Assembly (NCBI RefSeq): GCF_029887875.1 | Contig: NZ_JARXRM010000012.1 | Location: 1 to 34,092 of the forward strand | DNA length: 34,092 nucleotides | From: Luteimonas endophytica | Lineage (GTDB): Bacteria > Pseudomonadota > Gammaproteobacteria > Xanthomonadales > Xanthomonadaceae | Direction of reading: 5' to 3' | In this document: positions 1-6,357 of the stretch, piece by piece | How positions within the stretch are numbered: position 1 is the first letter of the stretch | How the letters are laid out: each line of letters opens with the position of its first letter | Made by a program: the position numbers and the translations under genes | The notes under the pieces: generated by a model | Database searches by the model: none | Told to the model about the DNA's origin: nothing | The model's input: the letters and a program-made list of their open reading frames with translations, nothing else

Positions 1-58
1 CTAACACCTGAGTTAAGCCGACCCGCGAAGCGGGTTCGGCTTGAATGAATCGTTAGGC
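1..58 (-). repeat. attC site of cassette 7 (distal end of visible array)
   Basis: Integron recombination site. Outer cores are CTAAC at 1-5 and GTTAG at 52-56 (plus-strand reading), exactly 56 bp core to core as in the other six sites. The inner stem is the ACCCGC/GCGGGT variant around a GAA loop, with one unpaired T between it and the outer AGCCG/CGGCT stem. It differs slightly from its siblings (CTAACACC instead of CTAACGCC, CGTTAG instead of TGTTAG). The left edge of the window cuts the site at its core, so what lies beyond (another cassette or the chromosome) is unknown. Confidence 0.9.
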
Positions 59-394
59 CCCAAACCGGGCTACTACTGACTTGCAGGCTGGTAAGGCGAT
101 TGGCTCGGCCCAAATTGTTGCAGATTGTATCTCTGGCTCAAGCCCGGCGAGCGCGTCACGGGTCCAAAGGCCACGTGCCTGACCAATGGGCAAGGCGTCT
201 GTCTCGGACTGAATCAGACTGAAGGCGCCGAAATCCGGATCGTTGTCTGGAACCTCAACGGCTGAACTCAGTTGGTCGAGCAGGTGACATCCATCCAGTA
301 AAGGCATGGAGCCGGCAAGGATTGCGGCTGCAATCTCCGCCGCCCTCGCGCGACAGGAAGCGACGTACTCCTGATGGCTCATGCGATCGCTCAT
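53..394 (-). CDS. Integron cassette 7: hypothetical protein with SETDxLPxGxxRxxW motif
   Basis: A 113-residue soluble protein with no signal peptide or membrane segment. The central stretch SETDALPIGQARGLW followed by an AL-rich helix resembles a small family of bacterial proteins that I tentatively recall as DUF2489; its function is not known to me. The ATG at 394 lies only 8 nt after the attC core GTTAGG. That AGG, 5 nt before the ATG, is the only Shine-Dalgarno-like sequence, so the recombination site may double as ribosome binding site. The TAA stop (55-53) is the TAA of this cassette's own CTAAC core. It is the cassette furthest from the integrase in view and is likely expressed weakly if transcription comes only from the attI side. 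The reading frame and context are secure; the family name is not. Confidence 0.75.
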   Translation of the reverse strand: MSDRMSHQEYVASCRARAAEIAAAILAGSMPLLDGCHLLDQLSSAVEVPDNDPDFGAFSLIQSETDALPIGQARGLWTRDALAGLEPEIQSATIWAEPIALPACKSVVARFGA

Positions 395-398
395 TGGG

Positions 399-458
399 GC
401 CTAACGCTTGAATTAAGCCGAGCCGCGAAGCGGCTTCGGCTTGAATGAATTGTTAGCC
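399..458 (-). repeat. attC site of cassette 6
   Basis: A 60-bp attC between cassettes 6 and 7. Outer 7-mers are GCCTAAC (399-405) and GTTAGCC (452-458). The inner stem is the AGCCGC/GCGGCT variant with loop GAA and the same single unpaired T as all other copies. The TAA in the core is the stop codon of the cassette 6 gene. Confidence 0.93.
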
Positions 459-866
459 GCCATGCCGCAATATTTGCTTCATTCGATACCGCAATCCGAT
501 TAGCAGAGCAACCAAGACGGTCCATACACAGATTGCTGTTGGATGCAAGAAAGTGAAAAGGAGGTCCAGCGCGACTACGAAGTTTAAGGCCCCCACCACA
601 AAGACCATCATGCCAAGACTATAAAGGTGCCCACCAATATCACGGCCGAGAACCATACAAACTTGGGCGCCACCTGACGAGACATTTGGGTTGCTCGTGC
701 AGGGAAGGTTTTCGGCCAGGGCGAAGGCAATAATTTGGCCAACGATAGGCAATGCAATCAGAATGGTCAGCAGGAGAATAGCAGCTAGCGGCGCCCCAAC
801 TAGGACTGTTGGGCCTGTCAATGCTCGGACTTGAAAAATTAGCTTATCGACGGAACTTCCCATCAT
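453..866 (-). CDS. Integron cassette 6: small inner-membrane protein
   Basis: A 137-residue membrane protein of unknown function. A long hydrophobic stretch at about residues 20-50 is followed by a polar loop with two cysteines (C56 and C70) that could form a disulfide if exposed to the periplasm. Two further hydrophobic segments follow at about 83-106 and 108-125, then a basic tail (RYRMKQILRHGG) that should stay in the cytoplasm. Two ATG codons stand in tandem; the first (866) follows the attC core GTTAGCC directly, so there is no conventional ribosome binding site. The stop codon is the TAA of the attC core. Membrane proteins of unknown function are common in chromosomal integron arrays. 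I do not recognise the family. Confidence 0.8.
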   Translation of the reverse strand: MMGSSVDKLIFQVRALTGPTVLVGAPLAAILLLTILIALPIVGQIIAFALAENLPCTSNPNVSSGGAQVCMVLGRDIGGHLYSLGMMVFVVGALNFVVALDLLFTFLHPTAICVWTVLVALLIGLRYRMKQILRHGG

Positions 867-926
867 GGCTAACGCCTGAGTTAAGCCGAGCCGCGAAGCG
901 GCTTCGGCTTGAATGAATTGTTAGCT
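867..926 (-). repeat. attC site of cassette 5
   Basis: A 60-bp attC between cassettes 5 and 6, outer 7-mers GGCTAAC (867-873) and GTTAGCT (920-926). The inner stem is of the AGCCGC/GCGGCT type and the sequence is nearly identical to the other six sites. Confidence 0.93.
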
Positions 927-1463
927 GCCGCCATAGGAGTTATCAAACACGATGTCTGCCGACTCATACGGGCGGAAAGCCTCATGATAGCTAATCAACT
1001 CACGAGCCAGTATCGGCTCATTGTCTTTGATGCCAATTAGGCGGCACAGCTCGTTCTCTGCGGCCATCATGTCGGCCGCGGAGAACGACTCAAAGAACTC
1101 GGGGGAGCACAGCGAGCCGTCGATATTGCAGCGCCGAACATAAACATTGTGAGTAGCGGAGAAGCCAATGGCTTGAAGTACGAGTCTCAGCATGACGCCC
1201 TCAACAAGGACTGGCCGCTGAGCGTGCTCCAAGGCGCTCTTTAGGGCCGCAAGGTCCAAGATCTGCGGATAGAAAAGCTTGCCGTTACGTACAAAGCTGT
1301 CGCAGCCGATGATGGGCCATCCGAGCTTTGAGCAGAGTTGGTGGGCTGCCCATGACTTGCCAGAAGCTGTAAGACCGTCGATGCCAACAATGCCGGCATG
1401 ATCGAGGCCGCCGATCAGTGACGTGAGCTCGCTTTCACTCCGAACTGTAAGGACGCTATCCAA
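921..1463 (-). CDS. Integron cassette 5: P-loop kinase-like protein
   Basis: A 180-residue soluble protein with a clear Walker A motif, GLTASGKS at residues 30-37, preceded by a hydrophobic strand (AGIVGID). This is the arrangement of the uridine kinase / phosphoribulokinase type of P-loop kinases and related ATPases. A second strand, PVLVEGVML at about residues 84-92, would be the Walker B-like strand and carries an acidic residue. No substrate can be named. The start is a TTG (1463), placed like the ATG of cassette 3: in both, the attC core is followed by GCTGCC and then codons for M-D-S-V. The stop is the TAA of the attC core. The gene is clearly AT-richer than the chromosomal genes to the right. 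P-loop assignment is firm; kinase activity is inferred. Confidence 0.8.
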   Translation of the reverse strand: MDSVLTVRSESELTSLIGGLDHAGIVGIDGLTASGKSWAAHQLCSKLGWPIIGCDSFVRNGKLFYPQILDLAALKSALEHAQRPVLVEGVMLRLVLQAIGFSATHNVYVRRCNIDGSLCSPEFFESFSAADMMAAENELCRLIGIKDNEPILARELISYHEAFRPYESADIVFDNSYGGS

Positions 1464-1466
1464 GGC

Positions 1467-1526
1467 AGCTAACGCCTGAATTAAGCCGAGCCGCGAAGCG
1501 GCTTCGGCTTGAATGAATTGTTAGGC
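1467..1526 (-). repeat. attC site of cassette 4
   Basis: A 60-bp attC between cassettes 4 and 5, outer 7-mers AGCTAAC (1467-1473) and GTTAGGC (1520-1526). Inner stem AGCCGC/GCGGCT, loop GAA, one unpaired T. Confidence 0.93.
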
Positions 1527-1799
1527 CTCATTGGTGACGACCCGTCGGAAATGCTGCAGATACGCGCTGCCAAGCTGAGGCTCCAGCCGGGTCAGACCGT
1601 CCAGAGCTTGGGGAACATCGAATGGCTGCCCCGAAAGTGCTGACAGTGCTTGGTTGTGGAACGCATACGCCAGTTGGGCGGCGGCCGCGGCAGCGCTTTG
1701 GTCTTGAGGATCCAGGTAGCTGGAAAGCAACATGCGAAGCTCAAAGACCGCGGCGGCCAGCAGGCGCTTCTCTAGATCAACGTCATGGTGCTCGGTCAT
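1521..1799 (-). CDS. Integron cassette 4: small hypothetical protein
   Basis: A 92-residue, probably all-helical, Ala/Leu-rich soluble protein with an acidic N-terminus (MTEHHDVDLEKR). It has no cysteine and no signal peptide, and I recognise no motif. The ATG at 1799 follows the attC core by a few bases (GTTAGGCCTC then ATG), with AGG of the core as the only Shine-Dalgarno-like sequence. The stop TAA lies in the cassette's own attC. The last codons before the stop and the first bases of the cassette are exact reverse complements over 12 nt, a property of the cassette ends rather than of the protein. It could be a regulator, antitoxin-like or orphan protein; nothing in the sequence decides. 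Confidence 0.72.
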   Translation of the reverse strand: MTEHHDVDLEKRLLAAAVFELRMLLSSYLDPQDQSAAAAAAQLAYAFHNQALSALSGQPFDVPQALDGLTRLEPQLGSAYLQHFRRVVTNEA

Positions 1800-1802
1800 G
1801 AG

Positions 1803-1862
1803 GCCTAACGCCTGAATTAAGCCGACCCGCGAAGCGGGTTCGGCTTGAATGAATTGTTAGCT
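1803..1862 (-). repeat. attC site of cassette 3
   Basis: A 60-bp attC between cassettes 3 and 4, outer 7-mers GGCCTAAC (core 1803-1809) and GTTAGCT (1856-1862). The inner stem is the ACCCGC/GCGGGT variant, shared only with the leftmost site. Confidence 0.93.
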
Positions 1863-2273
1863 GCTTGCCGGGTTCTTAAGCAAGTACTGGCTTTCATACT
1901 CATCTGTCCAGATAGCCAACTTATTAGGAGCATAGATGCATACAGTGCCTACGAGCCAAGCGCACCCGGAGTATGAGCTAGTTGCCTCGGCGAATGAGAA
2001 CGTACGACCATCAATCTCGCGATCAGCCGAAATGACAAGTACTTGCCCGCCGGCACCCTGAGATCTCAACAGCGAAGGTAGGGAGGCGTAGTCGTCTGAG
2101 GCTCGCCTGGGAAGTGGCCTGACTTCCTTTGCTGCAAAGTCAAAGTGGTGATACAGACGGCGAAGGTGTTTATAACGTCCTTTAGGGGAACTAAGCATGG
2201 CGAGCCAACGATGACGCAACTCCGGCTTGACGAAGGCGAGGACGAACTCATTTTCCGCTACGACAGAATCCAT
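1857..2273 (-). CDS. Integron cassette 3: hypothetical protein
   Basis: A 138-residue soluble protein of unknown function. The N-terminal half is helical and basic (PELRHRWLAML, YKHLRRLYHHFDF). The C-terminal half has alternating hydrophobic strands (GQVLVISADREIDGRTF, GTVCIYAPNKLAIWTDEYESQYLL) suggesting a small alpha/beta fold. I recall similar proteins being annotated only as hypothetical in cassette arrays. The ATG at 2273 lies 11 nt after the attC core, with no purine-rich Shine-Dalgarno sequence. The stop TAA is in the cassette's attC. An opposite-strand reading frame at 2145-2327 runs through the attC and is considered a shadow. Confidence 0.72.
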   Translation of the reverse strand: MDSVVAENEFVLAFVKPELRHRWLAMLSSPKGRYKHLRRLYHHFDFAAKEVRPLPRRASDDYASLPSLLRSQGAGGQVLVISADREIDGRTFSFAEATSSYSGCAWLVGTVCIYAPNKLAIWTDEYESQYLLKNPASS

Positions 2274-2277
2274 AGGC

Positions 2278-2337
2278 AGCTAACGCCTGAGTTAAGCCGC
2301 GCCGCGAAGCGGCGTCGGCTTGAATGAATTGTTAGAC
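2278..2337 (-). repeat. attC site of cassette 2
   Basis: A 60-bp attC between cassettes 2 and 3, outer 7-mers AGCTAAC (2278-2284) and GTTAGAC (2331-2337). The inner stem is the CGCCGC/GCGGCG variant. Confidence 0.93.
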
Positions 2338-2344
2338 AGACAGC

Positions 2345-2671
2345 TCAGCTTTCCATCTCTATGCTAAGAATTTCGCCATCGTCAGCGAAATGAACGCTGA
2401 GCACATAGTTTGTAATCTCTCCGGGAAGAGTGAAATCAAAGTGCTCCATATCGTCGTCTCCCCAGGTCGAGCCAAGTTCAAGGAGCTCGAGAACTGACAA
2501 TGGGTCTGGCTTCTTTGATCCGAGCTTCTCCAACCAGTAGCTTTCTTCGATCTCTTCTAGATGGTGCTTGACGTAGAGAGTTGCGCCAAATTCGTCTTCT
2601 TCCGTCCCATACGCCTTCTTAATCGCGTCAAGCGCCAATTTTGTTCTTTTCTCAATCTCTGAATCCGCCAT
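2345..2671 (-). CDS. Integron cassette 2: DUF2004-like protein
   Basis: A 108-residue acidic soluble protein. Its C-terminal third (GEITNYVLSVHFADDGEI, ending in SIEMES) matches the pattern I associate with DUF2004, a family of small bacterial proteins of unknown function often found in immunity-like or cassette contexts. The N-terminal part is a Glu/Lys-rich helix. This is the only visible cassette with a proper ribosome binding site: AAGGAGAGATC immediately upstream of the ATG at 2671. It is also the only one whose stop codon (2345-2347) lies outside the attC. It is the second cassette from the integrase, so it should be well expressed from the attI-side promoter. Family assignment is from memory and moderate. 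Confidence 0.78.
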   Translation of the reverse strand: MADSEIEKRTKLALDAIKKAYGTEEDEFGATLYVKHHLEEIEESYWLEKLGSKKPDPLSVLELLELGSTWGDDDMEHFDFTLPGEITNYVLSVHFADDGEILSIEMES

Positions 2672-2686
2672 GATCTCTCCTTGTCT

Positions 2687-2746
2687 GTCTAACGCCTGAA
2701 TTAAGCCGCGCCGCGAAGCGGCGTCGGCTTGAATGAATTGTTAGGG
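2687..2746 (-). repeat. attC site of cassette 1
   Basis: A 60-bp attC between cassettes 1 and 2, outer 7-mers GTCTAAC (core 2689-2693) and GTTAGGG (2740-2746). The inner stem is the CGCCGC/GCGGCG variant, as in the neighbouring cassette 2 site. Confidence 0.93.
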
Positions 2747-3166
2747 CCCATCCGATTCCCCTTGATTCAGTGTGCCCAGAGCACCAAACCCGTGATTCCG
2801 ACGGAATATCCCACGAGCCGTCACCAACTCGCCGCTAGTCGACGCTTGTCTGAGGCTACTCACGCTCGCCTCTGACGGGGATATCTGAACCGCGATGGCA
2901 GAGTCCATGAAATCACGAGACTCTGAACTTTGATAGAGCCAGAACGTACGAGCGGACGATGGCTCTCTTTCCAGTCCCACGAACCCCTGTACGATCAGTT
3001 GCTTCCCTTCATACGCTTTGACATTAGCTGCGATACTGACAATGGACGTCCAGCACGCATCCTCAACGATATCTCCCTGCTCTTTGCAGCGCATATCCGG
3101 CGTTGCGGAGCAGCCAGAGACGCTGAGAGCAGCTGCCATGGTCACGGTGAAACGATGGCTTGGCAT
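2741..3166 (-). CDS. Integron cassette 1: predicted lipoprotein
   Basis: A 141-residue exported protein, first in the array and so probably the most recently inserted cassette. The N-terminus MPSHRFTVTMAAALSVSGCS is a lipoprotein signal with cysteine after VSG, so the mature protein should be anchored in the outer or inner membrane. Mature residues include two further cysteines (CKEQGDIVEDACW) that could pair. The middle (AYEGKQLIVQGFVGLE) looks like a small OB-fold-like beta domain, as in proteins testing 'effect on a process', but I cannot name it. I chose the ATG at 3166 over the upstream GTG at 3178 because the GTG lies outside the cassette, before the recombination point. The stop is the TAA of the attC core. 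Confidence 0.8.
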   Translation of the reverse strand: MPSHRFTVTMAAALSVSGCSATPDMRCKEQGDIVEDACWTSIVSIAANVKAYEGKQLIVQGFVGLEREPSSARTFWLYQSSESRDFMDSAIAVQISPSEASVSSLRQASTSGELVTARGIFRRNHGFGALGTLNQGESDGP

Positions 3167-3169
3167 GGG

Positions 3170-3233
3170 CCCTAACACTTAGTAGACCCCGGATCGGGGT
3201 GGTAGCGCCGAGTATTCAGGGACGGCCCTGAGG
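3170..3233 (-). other. attI-like site (integron insertion point)
   Basis: On the minus strand the sequence ...AAGTGTTAGGGCC marks the junction between the integrase-side chromosome and cassette 1. Its core GTTAGGG (3176 down to 3170) matches the GTTRRRY consensus. The flank lacks the attC hairpin, as expected for attI, and the G+C content rises sharply beyond it. An inverted repeat ACCCCG-GAT-CGGGGT lies at 3186-3200. The outer boundary of attI cannot be fixed by eye; 3233 is an estimate based on the usual size of such sites. Confidence 0.65.
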
Positions 3234-3239
3234 CGTCAA
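3211..3239 (-). promoter_or_regulatory. Candidate cassette promoter (Pc)
   Basis: On the minus strand, TTGACG (3239-3234) and AATACT (3216-3211) are separated by exactly 17 bp and point into the cassette array. The -35 box matches 5 of 6 and the -10 box 4 of 6 consensus bases. The spacer contains the palindrome TCAGGG-ACGG-CCCTGA (3216-3231), a possible operator. Transcription would start about 35 bp before the ATG of cassette 1. Confidence 0.45.
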
Positions 3240-3335
3240 TCGGACTTATCCTACGTGGGATCAGTGGCTTGGGCGATGGTCCAGGTCTCGGTCGGGCTTG
3301 AGCATGCTGGCGTGTGTCCCATGGAATGGGGTGAT

Positions 3336-4340
3336 ATGTCTTATCAGGGACGGAATGCGGTGGTATCGGGAGAGCGCGCGAGGAGCCGGCCGCGGTTGTT
3401 CGAGGAGGTTCGCGGCAGGTTGCGAGCAAAGCACTACAGTCTGCGCACCGAGCGGGCTTACCTTGGCTGGATCCGGCGATTCATTCTCGCCAACGGCAAG
3501 CGTCATCCGAGGGAGCTCGGCGGGCCGGAGATTGAGACCTTCCTTACCCAGCTCGCCGTCCGCGGAAAGGTCGCCGCCAGCACCCAGAACCAGGCGCTTT
3601 CGGCGCTGCTGTTCCTGTACCGGGAGGTGTTGCGGGTCGAGCTGCCGTGGATGGAGAACGTGGTGCGCGCCAGACGCCCGGTGCGGGTGCCGACGGTGCT
3701 GTCGGAAGAAGAGGTGAAACGGCTGCTTGCCTCGCTCGAAGGGCGGGCCTCGTTGCTGGCCAGCCTGCTGTACGGCACCGGCATGCGGCTGATGGAGGGC
3801 CTGCGCCTGCGGGTCAAGGACCTCGATTTCGCGCGCAACGAGATCACCGTGCGCGACGGCAAGGGCGGGAAGGACCGGAGGACAGTACTTCCCGCGTCGC
3901 TGGCAGGTCCGCTGCAGCAGGAAGTGGAACGGGCGAGGACCTGGCACCAGCAAGACCTGCGCGCCGGCTTCGGCGAGGCGTGGCTGCCGCATGCATTGGC
4001 GCGCAAGTATCCCGCCGCGTCGCGCGAGTTCGGTTGGCAATACGTCTTTCCCGCCCGGCGCCGCAGCCTCGACCCGCGTGACGGTCGAGAGCGCCGCCAC
4101 CACATCGATGACGCGATGCTGTCGCGTGCGATCAAGCGTGCCTGCGGCAACGCCGGGATCGTCAAGCCGGTCTCCGCCCACACGCTGCGGCACTCGTTCG
4201 CCACCCATCTGCTCGAGGCCGGCTACGACATCCGCACAGTGCAGGAACTGCTTGGCCACAAGGACGTGGCGACCACCCAGATCTACACCCACGTGTTGAA
4301 CCGCGGCGGCCGGGCGGTCCTCAGCCCGCTCGACCGCTGA
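3336..4340 (+). CDS. intI: Integron integrase IntI (tyrosine recombinase)
   Basis: Site-specific tyrosine recombinase that captures and excises cassettes by joining attI with a folded single-stranded attC. With the ATG at 3336 it has 334 residues, about the normal length. Visible parts: the N-terminal core-binding domain (from [19 protein letters not shown]), the catalytic Arg in [13 protein letters not shown] (R151), the HTLRH box (H282, R285), [13 protein letters not shown] with H308 and the nucleophile Y317. The integron-specific insertion [20 protein letters not shown] at about residues 220-239 separates IntI from XerC/D. All catalytic residues are present, so it looks active. The frame is open back to 3255 (361 residues), but 3336 has a GGGGTG sequence just upstream and gives the family length. 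It is divergent from the cassettes and stops 6 bp from the end of mnmG. No clear LexA box was found. Confidence 0.95.
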   Translation: MSYQGRNAVVSGERARSRPRLFEEVRGRLRAKHYSLRTERAYLGWIRRFILANGKRHPRELGGPEIETFLTQLAVRGKVAASTQNQALSALLFLYREVLRVELPWMENVVRARRPVRVPTVLSEEEVKRLLASLEGRASLLASLLYGTGMRLMEGLRLRVKDLDFARNEITVRDGKGGKDRRTVLPASLAGPLQQEVERARTWHQQDLRAGFGEAWLPHALARKYPAASREFGWQYVFPARRRSLDPRDGRERRHHIDDAMLSRAIKRACGNAGIVKPVSAHTLRHSFATHLLEAGYDIRTVQELLGHKDVATTQIYTHVLNRGGRAVLSPLDR

Positions 4341-4346
4341 GACCGG

Positions 4347-6233
4347 CTACGCCACCCGGCTGCGCCGCGCGCGCTCCAGGTGGACCAGCAGCAGCGACAC
4401 CGCCGCCGGGGTCATTCCGGGAATCCGCTGGGCCTGGCCGACGGTCTGTGGGCGCACCCGCTCGAGCTTCTGCCGTACCTCGGCGGACAGCCCGCGCACC
4501 GCGGCGTAGTCGAACGCGTCCGGGATGGCGGTGCCCTCGTGGCGCTGCTGCCGTTCGATCTCGGCGCGCTGGCGCTCCAGGTAACCGGAGTACTTCGCTT
4601 CGATCTCCAACTGCTCGGCCACCGCAGGGTCCGCCACCGCCGGGCCGAACGCCGGCAGTGCGGTGAGCCGCGCGTAATCGAGCTCGGGCCGGCGCAGCAG
4701 GTCGAGCGCGCTGCTCTCGCGGCGCAGCTCGAGGCCCAGCGCCGCCTCCGCCTCGCGCCCGGCGGCGTTGCCGGGCGAAGCCCACAGCGCGCGCAGCCGC
4801 GCGGTCTCGCACTCCAGCGCTTCGCGCTTGGCGTCGAAGCGCGCCCAGCGCGCCTCGTCCACCAGCCCCAGCTCGCGGCCGATGCCGGTCAGGCGCAGGT
4901 CGGCGTTGTCCTCGCGCAGCTGCAGCCGGTATTCGGCGCGGCTGGTGAACATGCGGTAGGGCTCGGTGGTGCCGTGGGTGACCAGGTCGTCGATCAGCAC
5001 GCCGATGTAGGCCTGGTCGCGGCGCGGGCACCACGGCGCCCGCCCGTGCACGGCGCGCGCGGCGTTCAGCCCGGCCACCAGGCCCTGCGCCGCGGCCTCC
5101 TCGTAGCCGGTGGTGCCGTTGATCTGGCCGGCGAAGTACAGCCCGGCGACCGCCTTGGTCTCCAGCGAATTCTTCAGCCCGCGCGGGTCGAAATAGTCGT
5201 ACTCGATCGCGTAGCCGGGGCGGGTGATGTGGGCGTTGCCGAAGCCGGCGATCGAGCGCACCAGCGCCAGCTGCACGTCGAACGGCAGCGAGGTGGAGAT
5301 GCCGTTGGGATAGATCTCGGCCACGCCGAGCCCCTCGGGTTCCACGAAGATCTGGTGGCTGGCCTTGTCGGCGAAGCGCACCACCTTGTCCTCGATCGAC
5401 GGGCAGTAGCGCGGGCCGGTGCCTTCGATCTGCCCCGAATACATCGGCGAGCGGTGCAGCGCGCCGCGGATGATCTCGTGGGTGCGTTCGGTGGTGTGGG
5501 CGATCCAGCAGCTCACCTGGCGCGGGTGGTCCGCGGCGCTGCCCATGAACGAGAACACCGGGCGCGGGTCGTCGCCGCGCTGTTCTTCCATCGCCGCGTA
5601 GTCGAGGGTGCGGCCGTCGATGCGCGGCGGCGTGCCGGTCTTGAGCCGGTCCACCACGAACGGCCCTTCGCGCAGCCTGGCCGCCAGGGTCGCGGCCGGC
5701 GGGTCGCCGGCGCGGCCGGCGTCGTACTGGGTCTGGCCGACGTGGATGCGTCCGGCCAGGAACGTGCCCGCGGTCAGCACCACGCTCGGCGCGTCGAAAC
5801 GCAGGCCGGTCTGGGTGATCACGCCGCGCACGCAGCCTGCCTCGATGACGATGTCGTCGACCGCGGCCTGGAACAGGGTGAGCCCGGGCTGCGATTCCAC
5901 CGCGCGGCGGATCGCGGCGCGGTACAGGTTGCGGTCGGCCTGGCAGCGCGTCGCCCGCACCGCCGGGCCCTTGGAGGCGTTGAGCCGCCGCCACTGGATG
6001 CCGGCGGCATCCGCGGCGCGCGCCATCGCCCCGCCCAGGGCGTCGATCTCGCGCACCAGATGGCCCTTGCCGATGCCGCCGATGGCCGGGTTGCAGCTCA
6101 TCGCACCGACCGTCTCGATGCTGTGGGTGAGCAGCAGGGTGCGGGCACCCGCGCGCGCCGACGCCAGCGCGGCCTCGGTGCCGGCATGGCCGCCGCCGAT
6201 GACGATGACCTCATAGCGATGGAAGTCGGTCAT
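4347..6233 (-). CDS. mnmG: tRNA uridine-5-carboxymethylaminomethyl modification enzyme MnmG (GidA)
   Basis: FAD-dependent enzyme that works with the GTPase MnmE to install the cmnm5 group on the wobble uridine of several tRNAs in the cytoplasm. At 628 residues it has the family's usual length. The N-terminal FAD motif is [12 protein letters not shown] at about residues 11-22, followed by the conserved [14 protein letters not shown] stretch and KTGTPPRI in the middle. The C-terminal helical domain for MnmE and tRNA binding ends in RARRSRVA. I chose the ATG at 6233 ([15 protein letters not shown]) because homologs begin here; an in-frame ATG 21 bp upstream would add seven residues without a better ribosome site. 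On the minus strand, GATAAT at 6304-6299 could be its -10 box, divergent from the small RNA promoter. No terminator was seen in the 6 bp before the convergent integrase gene. Confidence 0.97.
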   Translation of the reverse strand: MTDFHRYEVIVIGGGHAGTEAALASARAGARTLLLTHSIETVGAMSCNPAIGGIGKGHLVREIDALGGAMARAADAAGIQWRRLNASKGPAVRATRCQADRNLYRAAIRRAVESQPGLTLFQAAVDDIVIEAGCVRGVITQTGLRFDAPSVVLTAGTFLAGRIHVGQTQYDAGRAGDPPAATLAARLREGPFVVDRLKTGTPPRIDGRTLDYAAMEEQRGDDPRPVFSFMGSAADHPRQVSCWIAHTTERTHEIIRGALHRSPMYSGQIEGTGPRYCPSIEDKVVRFADKASHQIFVEPEGLGVAEIYPNGISTSLPFDVQLALVRSIAGFGNAHITRPGYAIEYDYFDPRGLKNSLETKAVAGLYFAGQINGTTGYEEAAAQGLVAGLNAARAVHGRAPWCPRRDQAYIGVLIDDLVTHGTTEPYRMFTSRAEYRLQLREDNADLRLTGIGRELGLVDEARWARFDAKREALECETARLRALWASPGNAAGREAEAALGLELRRESSALDLLRRPELDYARLTALPAFGPAVADPAVAEQLEIEAKYSGYLERQRAEIERQQRHEGTAIPDAFDYAAVRGLSAEVRQKLERVRPQTVGQAQRIPGMTPAAVSLLLVHLERARRSRVA

Positions 6234-6331
6234 GAGTGTTGCCGCCACTGACATGGGAGCCGGCCCGGCAGCGGATGGCCGGGTCGGACGGGAGAAGGAT
6301 TATCGCGCGACGCCGGCGGATGCGGGCGGGT

Positions 6332-6347
6332 TGGCACGCTTCCTGCG
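6332..6347 (+). promoter_or_regulatory. Sigma54-type (-24/-12) promoter of a small RNA
   Basis: TGGCACG-CTTC-CTGC matches the sigma54 consensus TGGCACG-N4-TTGC at all but one base. The invariant GG (6333-6334) and GC (6345-6346) have the required 10-bp spacing. Predicted start of transcription is about 6358. No plus-strand protein gene follows for 1 kb; a strong terminator follows at 6440. Confidence 0.6.
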
Positions 6348-6357
6348 AACCTCCCAC

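Noticed and set aside
2145..2327. Plus-strand 60-codon frame within cassette 3
   Set aside because: It runs against the cassette gene and into the attC hairpin, with no ribosome site or recognisable protein feature.
1..3176. CRISPR array interpretation of the regularly spaced 60-bp repeats at the left end
   Set aside because: The spacers are whole genes of 300-550 bp, the repeats have attC core sites and extrahelical bases, and an integron integrase is adjacent; no cas genes.
3172..3260. LexA (SOS) box controlling intI
   Set aside because: TACTA and TTAG occur near the attI core but in the wrong order and spacing for the Xanthomonas-type TTAG-N6-TACTA site; no CTG-N10-CAG was found close to a promoter.
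3255..3335. Upstream ATG giving a 361-residue integrase
   Set aside because: The first 27 residues have no integrase similarity and no ribosome site; the ATG at 3336 has GGGGTG upstream and gives the usual length. The longer form cannot be excluded.
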